From the NCBI RefSeq assembly GCF_037975245.1, contig NC_092576.1, forward strand, positions 23,539,111-23,603,110: a stretch of 64,000 bases of DNA. Direction: 5' to 3'. This DNA comes from Apostichopus japonicus. Lineage: Eukaryota; Echinodermata; Holothuroidea; Aspidochirotida; Stichopodidae. Below the pieces are notes generated by a model. That model did no database searches and was not told the DNA's origin. It saw only the letters and a program-made list of their open reading frames with translations. Below, in pieces: positions 49,301 to 61,300 of the stretch (the stretch's first letter is position 1; each line of letters opens with the position of its first letter). Made by a program: the position numbers and the translations under genes.

Positions 49301-52300
49301 AGAACATTAAAGAGGTCAGCGTTCGTTGGCATAAAGATGGAATTTCGGGGCAGTCGGACCGAACCCACTCTCTTTACCTGGATAATGTATCGCAAGCTTG
49401 CCACGACGTGCTTCGGTCCAGGTTAGAACGCTTTTTTGAGAATGATCAGGAGTCAAAGGTCATCCCGACTGATGTTCTATATGAAGACGTTGCCCAGCAT
49501 GCCCTGTTTGCTCAGACCAGGTGAGTATCGATAATTACAAAACAATAGTCACGGAAGGTTCGTTGGGGGTGGGTGTGGGGAGGTTTACTCAGATCAGGTT
49601 AATATCGATATCACAAACAGTAGTCACAGAAGGTTCATTGGGGGTGGGGGTGGGTGTGGGGAGGTTTGCTCAGACCAGGTGAGCTCGATGATACAAAACA
49701 GTAGTCATGGAAAGTTTGTTGGGGGTGGGGGTGGGTGTGGGGAGGTTTGCTCAGACCAGGTGAGTATCTCGATAATACAAAACAGTAGTCATAGAAGGTT
49801 TGTTGGGGGTGCGGGTGGGTGTGGGGAGGTTTGCTCAGATTAGGTTAGTATCGATAATACAAAGCAGTAGTCATGGAAGGTTAGTTAGGGTGGGGGTGGG
49901 TGTGGGGAGGTTGTCTCAGACCAGGTGAGTATCAATATCACAGACAGTCGTTGAGGAAGGTTTGTTTGGGGTTAGGTGGGTGTGGGGAATGGATGGGTCA
50001 AGATTGTTAGAACAGAGGGAGGGATGTTTCTGGAGAAGATTGTCTTAATTATTATCGTTCAGGGGAATGGTGGTGATAGTGTTGATGTTGTTGGGGGGGG
50101 GGGTCGGAGATAGGAGAGGGGTGATATACTGGTGATGGTTTTGCTGGTAATGTATGTGGTAGCATTCATTGTGTTGATGGTAGTGATGATATTGTTTGAT
50201 ATGTCACTGGTGAGGTTTGTAATGATGGTGGTAATTGTTGTCGGTGAAGGTGATTGAGTTTTTGTAGTAGTAGTAGTGATGGAGAGAGTAGCCGTGATAG
50301 ACGGTGACAATGGTGATAATGAGTAGCATTTTGATGGATGTGATGATATTGTTTGATATGTCACTGTTGATGGTTGTAATGATGGTGGTCATTGTTGTTG
50401 GTGAAGGTGATTGAGTTGTGGTAGTAGTAGTGACGGTGAGAGTAGCCGTGATAGACGGTGACAACGGTGATTATGTTGGTAGTCGTTGTGCTATTACAAC
50501 AACAAAAAGCTGTGGGTGATTACAATGGACACTAAGCGCAATGATCATCTAATTGAACAGTCATAACAGCTTTTGAACAAAAGCGACGCGTGAAAAAGTT
50601 TTCAAAGTATTTGTGATTACACTGGATGCTTAAACGCAATGATACATTTTATTTATCAGTAGTAATAATATTATGGTGTGCCCAATGTGTCAACGAACGT
50701 TACACTGTGCTAGGACATCACAGGAGCAAACAAATTTCGTCAATAGAAGTTTCATAAAAGTATCATCGATAATGTTCCTCGGTTCTTATTTAACGCTCTT
50801 TCCCTCGTTGTGCTATGATGGTGATGGTTATGACAGTGAAGGTTCTGCTGGTAATGTAGATCATTGATGATGGTGGTTTGCATTCATGTGATATTGATGA
50901 TAGTGGTGGAGGTGTTGAAAGTATTGTTGATTATGCCAGTGATGATGTCGTAGTTTAGATTATGATTGTGGTAGTGGTGGTGATGATGATATGCCGGTGA
51001 TGTCGTTGTCGGCGGTGGTTCTTGTTTTGGTGAAAGTTAGGCTGATGATGGCATTGCGATACAGCTTCATACTTCACTCGTCAGGCAAAAGTTCATGAAA
51101 AGAAGATGGTTTGCAAAAAGTTTAACATTTCAATTTCATAATGCTAAACATTTGGTATTGACCGTCCTTTTGCCTGGTGTAGATGTAAGACTTTCTTCGG
51201 CCGTAAGGAGACGCTTCGGGAAGTGAAAGATTATTTGCAGTCCGACCTTCGCCAACCTCTAGTCTTTCACGGAGAGCCAGGAATCGGGAAATCTTCAATC
51301 ATCGCCAAGTCCCTGGAACTCTTGCCAAAGTGGATGGATAGGTAAGAAAGAAAAAGTCACATCAGTATAGAGGAAAGGGGGTGGTTGATGCTTCCTGGAG
51401 GAAGTCGTGGGTACCCATAAGTACAGTAGAGTGGAAGGGTCAATAACAATTGAAGAGAGGGGTAGTTATGGTGGATTGAAATATCATCTTGTATAGCCAG
51501 ATCATTGGAATGGCATGGATATTGTTCTTGTATTTTTGTTTAATTTAATGTGTAAACCTTTGATTCGATAGGGTTCCTTCTTTATGATACAAGGCATCAG
51601 TGTGGACCACAAAGTTTAACACACACTAAAAAGCTAGAAGTATTCAAAGGTATTTTTCCCCATAGTATTTGATCCTCCGCATTATTCCAAGCCATTGAGG
51701 AGTGTTAAAGCTGACAATGGAATATCTCAGTTTGAGTAGAACTGTTTTGTGGAGCATTGGTGACCATTGTTTGACTTTTAGATATGGCCAGATTTCGGGC
51801 CAATACTGCTGGGACCCTGTTTCACAATGCACTAAGTCACGTCTTAGTGGTCTTAAGATGCGTCTAAGTGGGTAGGACTTAGTGCCGGTTTCCCAAAGAT
51901 CACTAAGTCGCGTACAGGACTTAGTCCACTCTCCACTGAGTAGCGCTTAAGGGGACTTAGTCTATGTCGCATCTGGACTTTTTTGATTCGGTCAAATTTA
52001 AGGTCAATACTGCTGACCTTTCAAGGGATGTAAAGTGAATACTATCTGTAGTGAGTCAGTCCACTTTAGCAGAATATTTAGCTATCCAACTCTGCCTCCT
52101 AACAGTCACCATTTGAAGTAAACAGCATATTTGCACCAGTTGTTTTTGCTATGTTCATTCTTCAGCCATCCTGCCTTCATCGTGTACCGTTTCGTCGGTG
52201 CTACTCCAAGCTCTTGCAATACTCATGCCCTCGTCGGGAGTATCTGCCGACAGATCTGTCACTTGTACGACTTGGAACAGTCCACTATTCCAGAGGTAAG

Positions 52301-55300
52301 TTTGAGTTCACTGCGTAATTCCAAGAGCTTAGTACCCTCAGTGAAACACTATGCGAGTGTTTCACTGAGTATTCCTTCATTAAGTGTTCAGAATAACCGT
52401 TCGAACACCTCTGCCAAGTATTCATTTCTCTTTCATTTGCATATGTGTTTGTCGAGTGTTTCGATAAGTGTCCGCTCAGTGCTTCAGACAAAGCTACATT
52501 TTGCGTTGAATCCTGCAACAATCTTGTGATATGATCCGGCCTCGGCAACAGTTAAAAGAAAAAATAGAGGTGCGATCCGAACACATCAGCTGCTACTTTG
52601 ACATTTTACCAAATACGCAGCAGGAATAATGAAATCAATTGTAAAATTGAGAGATTTGTGATCGAGACAAAACGAAACATTTGATGCAGTCAATTTGTGA
52701 GAATATTCTGTATTTATCAAGAGGAGTCCAACTGGATGTAACTATTAGTGCTTTTAGTTTTGCCTTTAGCTTATTAGAAACCGGATTGTTATCTGTAAGG
52801 GGACAGATTTGGTCTGCGGACCACATTGTGAGTACCTCTGGGGGATGTAGAGGTACATGTTCCTTAACTACGATTACCCCGCTGCCCCCCCCCCAAAAAA
52901 AAAAACCTAAGAAAAACACACCACCAAGTTCTATAAAATGAAGGACTTAGCTTTTAAGTTTCCACGACAAATAGTTAACACCTAACATCTTCCCATTAGT
53001 TTCTGCAGTATTTGTCATCACCATTCACTAACCGCTGCATTCTGTTATGTCCGTTATAGGACTTTTACGGTGTGGTGAACGACTTCGAGGTGAAATTAGG
53101 ATCGGCCTCATCCGAGAATCCCCTTGTGATGTTACTAGATGGACTCGACGAAATACAGACGAACAGAAAGGATTTGAGCTGGCTGCCAAAGACCCTTCCT
53201 GAACACGTGAAGATGATACTGACAACTCAATCTGGTGATGAGTGCGATGATTTAAAGATAATAAAGGTGAGTGTCTTAAAAAGAATAATAGCACAAAGAG
53301 AAAGGTTTGACCTGGAAACCTTTGGAAAATAAACTTTGACTTTTGGGTTTTATTTCTTATGATTATGATAACTCTAAATTGCAAAAGTTGCTATGAAACT
53401 AGATTTCACTCACTTTTGAATTTGGGTATGAACTCCGCATGATATTCAGGAATTTGACTATATACGAAAGGAATTTCTATATACATTTGCTTCAGAGTAG
53501 GTTTATGTATTGAATTGTAAATATTGACCAACTGCAGGGAAGGAAAATGTTGAAGGACAAAGTTCTTAAGAAGAATATTCCGACAGTTTGCATAAATACA
53601 TGATAACTAGAGCCCTTTGGATTTTTTTGAAACTCACTTGCACCTATCTCTAATAATGAAGTACGGTTATGTCTTTATATGAAGATAAACACATGTATCT
53701 TCAGTCCTAAATAGCAGATATAGTTAGATATAAATATTGATTCCTCACAACTGAATAAAGCAGTAAGACAAAAAAATTTGAAGAACTGTACATGGGGTGC
53801 TCCTTTTTTTGTCTGTGTTCAAATCAGCATTATAAATTACATGGAGCAAGGCTTAAAAATTTCCATCATTAGCAGTCAGTAAATTGCTACCATTTTTGAA
53901 AATAATTTGTTTAATATATTCTCTCTCTCCTATAATCTAGAAACAATGTCCCAGTGCCAAGTATCTCGCCATCCCTCAGCTATCCCAGAAGGAAATTGCC
54001 TTTCTTCTAAACTACCAACTGACTACTGCAGACAGAACCTTGACAGAGACCCAACATACGGTTGCCATGGAGATGTGTCAGGTGAACCCAAACCCACTCT
54101 TTCTTATGTTATTGTGCAATGAAGCCTCGAGATGGAGGAGTTTTGCGGAGAAGAGGGAAACCTATCTACCAAACGAACTCAGGAAACTTGTCAATGGTAA
54201 AATTAACTACGTTTTGATCTTTGAATGTTAAATTAAATGGTCATAATCACTGAATATTCAAATCTTACGTCCATCCCCTCCCATCATTCATTCCATCCCC
54301 TCCCAACCAAGCTAAGCTCTTTCCCAAACTTGTCCAGTTGCAAATCTTGATAAACCTTTAAACGTAAGCTCCAAAGAAGGATCGTTAAACATTAACAGAT
54401 GTAAAAGTGTTCCATTAGTTAAAAAAACTTGCAAGATTTTAATAAATATATATATTTTTTATATATGAACAGTTTGCCAAAAAAAAAATGTTTTCGAGCA
54501 GACTTTAATGATTTCACTCATTCTTTTTTTTTCTATCCATATTTTTGTCAGTCAATCAATCTCAAAGATGTTAGTTTTGATAGCAGTGAGGAGAGAGAGA
54601 ATTCCACTGTTTTGATTTCTTGCTGGTCCCTGCACAGTAATGAACAAAGTTCTTGTGTACGATGAATTAATCGTTTGCCACATGTATGTCTTGTGAGATT
54701 GTCTATGATTAGAATGTGATATATGCTCCTATTTTCTGCGGTGAATTTTGTTTTAAGCGTAAAAACCTCATAAAGGTAATGATAACATGAACACTGAAAA
54801 GTTCCCCAACCATATGGTGACGATGGTGCCCTCCAGCCAGGTTCGCAATTAACTGAGGGCGCTGTCATATCCGTCCTGTCTAGTTTCGCAAAACTTGACA
54901 GGTTGCAGTCCCTGACTGCAGATCATGACGGTAAAGTGAGTTGATAGCATATACATTTGCATATTCATTTGCATAAACATTTGCATATACATTTGGTTCA
55001 TTTGGTAGCACATTTGCTTTGTTTGTAAATGTTGAGGAAAAGAGTTGTTACAAAGTTTCAATTCAAACTAAACTTGTTTTAAGTGCTTAACCTTTGTTTT
55101 CTAAAACACTTTATTCGTTGGCCGTGGCGACTAGATAATTACTCATCCCATTTGTATGCGAGTTCACCTCGCATGTTCACGCGCCGAAAAAACCCTCTAT
55201 GCGCAATTGTGTCACTGTGATTCACAGATCTGTAAAACAGTACAGATAACATACATAACGATGGGATATAAACACTGGAGAGATGTAGTATTTGTTACTA

Positions 55301-58300
55301 TGGATAAACTAGAAGTGCGCCACCCATATAAGCAGAAAAGAAAATGGAGTCACCAGACAACATGAAGAAGAATCACATAAATGCAATCAGGTTAAAATCA
55401 ACCCGATCTGAGTCTTTTTCCTGCTTTGGTTACGACGAGAGCCCTTTTTTATGACTGTGTCAGACTAGTATCATGCTAACATGTCTCAAGTTCAAAACAC
55501 CTTTAATTGAGTAAAGTGTCATGACTGACTCTGATCAAACTGTAAACTTTCCTCTCTTCTCGTTTCTTCAAAAAGCTACGTTTGTGCAACTTGAACATAG
55601 TCATGGCGATTCTGTAGTGAGAAGAGCCCTGGGTTACTTAACAGCAGCGGAATTTGGTCTCAGCTGGACGGAGCTGGAGGACCTACTTTCCTTGGATGAC
55701 ACGGTGATGGTGGATGTCACCACCCACAATGCAACACGGCTCTGGCATTTCCCACCTGGGTTGCTATGCAGGTTAATGAAGGATCTGGAGCCGTGGTTGA
55801 CCACATTTAAGATGGACGGCGTGTGGCTGTATCGGTGGTCTCACCAAGAATTTAGACATGCGGCCACTGAGAGGTAACAACCAGCAAGCTCTGTTTGACA
55901 TCATGACAAGTGGCATCCGATTTGTGTTGGTGTTATTCTTCAGAATTGTCAGAAAAATGTGTGATATATATCAAGTTGTTTTGTTCATTTTCAGGAGGTT
56001 GCTTTGAGGCATGTGGCTGGGGTCTTTCATCCCCCCCCCCCTAACCATGACTTTGTTCTGATAAGGTGATATGGTACAGATTTAGCTGTGTTTGTGTCAC
56101 AATATGTTGGAGCAGTACAAGATTTGTGTGAGAGGTTGTTAGGGAGGGGGAGCGGGAGATGAGTTGGAAAAAATATTTTGCCATACCTACACACCATATG
56201 GTGGTTACTTTATTGCATTATGTTTGAAATAGATTATCCGTTTGAAGAATCCTGTGTTCGTGCTGTAGCTAAGGAGTGACTTATAGCCCCAAAGTTTTGT
56301 TTGGTATGTGCCAAGACCATGAACAAAAACAACAACTTAGAGTGTAAGATGCATCTCATTTTGTTGTATTTCAGAATTTTCTTAATATGACCCCAAAAAT
56401 GGAGGAACAAAAGTAGCAAGCAACAGTCAGAAATGAAGCAATGTATGCAATGTCTACGATTTTGTCTTTCAGATATCTTAATATGAGAGACAAAGCGCCA
56501 TCCTATCATTTTGCTCTAGCAGAATATTACATGAGCAAATGGGCAGATAAGAGGAAGCCATACCCCGGAAGTGAATCTGGTGCCGAGAGGCACATCGACC
56601 GCCAGAGGGTCAGCCTGGAATACCAAGCATCCATCGGACCAGGGGAGGAGGTACTATACAACTTCAGAAAGCTAAAAGAGTTACCTCACCACCTACTGAA
56701 ATCGAATCAATTGGCCGTCTTGAAGAAGGAAATCTTGTTTGACTTTGAATGGAACATAACTAAGCTGAAAGCCACTTCTTTCAGGGAGGTCCTGAATGAT
56801 CTGCACAGCGCCCTCACTATCGACCCAAACGACCCAGAGCTCCGGCTGTTGAGCGAGACCCTGCTCTACTCAGAGGAGGCGTTGAAGCACGACCCCAACC
56901 AGCTGGCATCCCAGTTGGCCGGTCGATTGAGCCGTATGATCATGGACAGTAAACCCAGGTCCGCGGTGGATAACGTCAAGTACCCCTTACTGGTACAGAT
57001 GATAAACCAGGCCAATAATCCCAGTAGTCCTGCACTCATCCCTTCTGTGAGTTGTCTGGCACAACCGGGTGGCATATTGTACGACCTGCTGGCTGGTCAC
57101 GCCGACCACATCAACGCGGTATGCGTCTCATCGGACGGTTTCCTCGCCGCGACGGCCTCGAAGGATAATTCCGTCAAGCTGTGGGATCTGATGACGAGAA
57201 GGGTGTTGAAGACAATCTCTGGAACGGGACAAAACGTGAGTCAACAATTTTTTTTTCGTTATTTTCTGGACAAATATGACCTTGCAGAGATCTTCTGGGA
57301 ATGGTTTTAGGATTCTGTTGTGTCTAATGTAGTAATAAATCATTCTCCCAAAATTGCAAAAAATTCGAAATGACTGAGATTTAAGTTAAAATGTTATAGC
57401 TGTTTGCACTGAATTTCATAAATCTTTGACTTTGCTTTACTACATTGGATACTGAAATGACATAAAAATGACAAAGCAACAAGAGAACAATGTATTGATT
57501 CCTTGTCTTGTATGACTAGTTGAGTTTTATGGAAAGTAATGCAGAAAGTTTAGCCAATTTTGAAGATTTCCATCCCCAAAAATCTTTGTCCATATACCAG
57601 CCATGTGAAAGTGTCTGGGCGACAACATTTCAGTAGATTGACATTAATCGGTAATTACACATAGTTTAGAATATGTGTGTTGAAAGTCACTTTGCAGACT
57701 GTTTTTAGGCTGGCAACAACATTGACCACACACAACTGGATCATCGTAACATCTAAAATCATGGATAGTCAGACAGTGTGCATGTGCTCACAACATGACT
57801 GATCAGGAGTTTTAAGTCGTGTTGGCTTGAGTCAAGGACACTCAACATGTAGCATTCTCCCAACTGGCAGACCCAGATGGCGGTCAGTGTGGGACGGACA
57901 GTTCAAGACTACAACTGAACCAGTTTCAAGAATTTGAACGAATCACTGGGGTACCAATTTTCCATGTGACCAAAATGAAGGCCCTTAACAGAAAACAGTT
58001 GAGTCCAGTCAGGCAGCATTTAGTCGGGCAGTGTGCGGCCAGCTTTCAGTTCCATCACTTAATAATACTGAACTGAGTAGATTGAGTTGTAAAAATGTAT
58101 CGTAGAGGAAGGTGAATGATGTTAAAGTCAAAGGTTAACAGTCTTGTTCAAGGCCAAGGCCCCCTCACATTACACTACAACACTAACCCCTTTGTCATTA
58201 GTAACTTGTCCCACCCAAACACCCAAGTGTGGACAATTCAAACAATCCCTCCTGGGCACTACAGTGCGCTTACATCTACGTGTGCCCTGGGGGACTTCCC

Positions 58301-61300
58301 ATAGGGTGCAGCCACAAACCGGCGCACGCAACTATACGTAGAAGTTACCTGGCAAGTCCCCTTTTATACACCTGGGTAAAGAGAGGCAATGGAGGTTAAG
58401 TGCCTGGCCCAAGGACACAACGTAATGATCTGGTCGAGAGTCAAACCTGCAATCCATGGATCACCAGTCCACTGCCTTGACCACTTGACCACAACACTCT
58501 CACATGATGTGTAGATACGAGTATCAACAAAGGAAGAGATACATTCATCCATACATCTTTCCTTTATATCTCTTTCACAGGTTACAGGAATTCATCTCTA
58601 TTTGAACTCTGAAATTGTCGCTGTGGTTCAATCCAATGTCATACTGGTCTACAACTTCAGTGACGGCTCTCTAGTGACTTCAATCGATGAATTCATTGAC
58701 CCTGTCGTAGTGTCCTCCGCTGGCATGGAGCATCAGTACATGGTGGCCTTCTTCAGCGGGTCAAACGTGATCAGAGCCTGGGACGTGAGCAAAGAGGTAG
58801 AGATGATATTCGAGAGGGAGTTTGTTCAGGTCGGAGTACACAAAGACAGATCGCTGTGCATGTCACTTCAGTCCCACGGTGACAAGGTGTTATACGCTTT
58901 CAGAAGCGACAGCAAGGCCTACGTGATCAACGTTACCAATGGGAAGAGGGTAAGTACACAAGAGATGTTATTCAATCATAATAATCAATATCAGCAGTTA
59001 TTTTTACGACGCTCAAGCAACCACAACTGTGGGAAAAACCCACAGGGACTTATGGATTATAAGTTACACGTTGGGTGGCTTCCAATTCAACATTTTAACT
59101 CAAATTTGGAATCATTTCAAGTTAGAAAGTCATTTTAGATGGGAAAACCGTAGATTGCTCTTGGATGAAAACCCACCTTACTATGACCCAGCCTGGTATC
59201 GAACCTGGAACCTCCCGATTGCTAAGCTTCATTGCTACAAATGTCGCTGCTTTTATCCACTCGTCCACAGCACCGGTCAAATTTTTTTCCAAAATGTCAA
59301 CTAAGGAAATAGATTCAGAGAGAGCAAAATTACTGGCTGTAAAGCAAGTAAACAGTCTGCTACTATGGATTTCCTATTGTTGTCTATAGGTGTTAGAACT
59401 GCAACCACCCAAAGCATTGTTACAGTATTTCTTTTTCAGTGTTACTAGTACTGTCACAGTCTGCTTCTATGGATTTCCTATTGTTGTCTATATGTGTTAG
59501 AACTGCAACCACCCAAAGCATTGTTACAGTATTTGTTTATACAGTGATAGTACTGTAATATTCTGCTACTATGGATTTCCTATTGTTGTCTATAGGTATT
59601 AGAACATCAACCACCCAAAGCATTGTTACAGTATTGGTTTTGTAAGTGTTACTACTGCCCCAGTCTGCTACTATGGATTTCCTATTGTTGTCTATAGGTG
59701 TTAGAACTGCAACCACCCAAAGCATTGTTGCAGTATTTGTTTTTCAGTGTTGCTACTGTAACAGTCTGCTACTATGGATTTCTTATTGTTGTCCATAAGT
59801 GTTAGAACTGCAACCACCCAAAGCATTGTTACAGTATTTGTTTTCAGTGTTACTAAGTTGTAACAGTCTGCTACTATGGATTTCTTATTGTTGTCTATAG
59901 GTGTTAGAACTGCAACCACCCAAAGACGGTGCATCTGTCACAGCTCTTGCCATCTCCAGAGATTTCTACATCGTTGCCTGCCGATATATCTACATGACAC
60001 TCTCGGAGATCCATCAGTTAGAACTTTTCGACAACACCAGTGGCGCTCATTCCAGAAGTATTAGAGGTATTTATAATTACTACTCCCTCACTCGCATGTA
60101 GTTATCTGCTGTGGTTCTCCCATATACCACCCTCTGCACTCTGAACAGAAACTTTTTGCTAATTTGAATCAATGTAGATTTCATTTGAATTCATTTGACG
60201 TTATCCTAGTAAAATGTTTTCCCGCAAATCCACACGTACCTCTCTTACCGACTGACACCACCCCTGTTGTCAATCCAACTTACTTCTTTCCCTTCACACA
60301 CCTTTTCCCGCTGATCCATGCCATTTTTCATCTTCAAATTTTGTTCTTAATGTAAACTGGTTCTTGTCTTGTATGTATCATTATCGTAAAGAGTCAAGTA
60401 TAAAAGTGAAAGGGAAGCTGTGTAACTTGTAAATGGACAGACAATCTGTCTCAGGTGAAGACCAGATTTGTATCAGATCAGGGAAGGAATGGACATCATG
60501 GTGAGGTAGGAAGTTGAAATCTTAAGAACACTTTTTGCTTTGGAAACAAAGGTATAATAACAGTAATAACAGAACAGCATGATAGGGAAACTGTCCCACT
60601 GGACCCCCCCCTTCCCCCCCTCTTGATCCATGCAACACTTCCACTGGTATGTTGTGGACCTTTAAACCTCTAGAACATTAAAGGTTTTTGGAACTGTTAT
60701 TTTTTTCTCTCTTCAAAAAACTGTATCTTTGAAATTTCAGGTTGCACAAACGATGTGGTCAGGGAACTATACGTGAACAAGAACAGTACACACGCTCTCT
60801 GCATCAGCCCATCGCAACAGTCCAACTCATCCGAAATAGCGGTCTGGAACCTGGATACTGATGAACATAAGCATATGGCTAAACATCCACAGGTAAGTGG
60901 TGGAGGGGCATCAATGCAGCTGCACTAAATGAGGAAAATGAGGATTTCCTTTTAACCAAATACTAAAAGAGACTAATACTGTAAAGCGTTTATACCTGCC
61001 ATCGGGTCTAAACATATTAGATACGCCGTCAGAACAATCTTCCACCCCGTCTGGCCTCTTTTCATCCCGATTTCACAATCGATTTGACCTGTGTCTACAT
61101 TCCACTACATAGCATCAAGATCCTTATAGGCCAGACAGTTGCACAATCAAGCTTCACAACTTATTTACACTTCATTGATTCCACACAATACATCCAAAGC
61201 ATATGTAGCTGGAGATTTGATCTTGTGGTCAGCAGGGAGAAAAATCACATAATTAATTAACTGTGACATTCAGCTGCCAGAGTGGGAGATTAAGAGGGGT

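Noticed and set aside
59537-59934. Minus-strand open frames with a repeated MLWVVAVLTPIDNN unit
   Set aside because: Antisense of the exon 22-edge tandem repeat.
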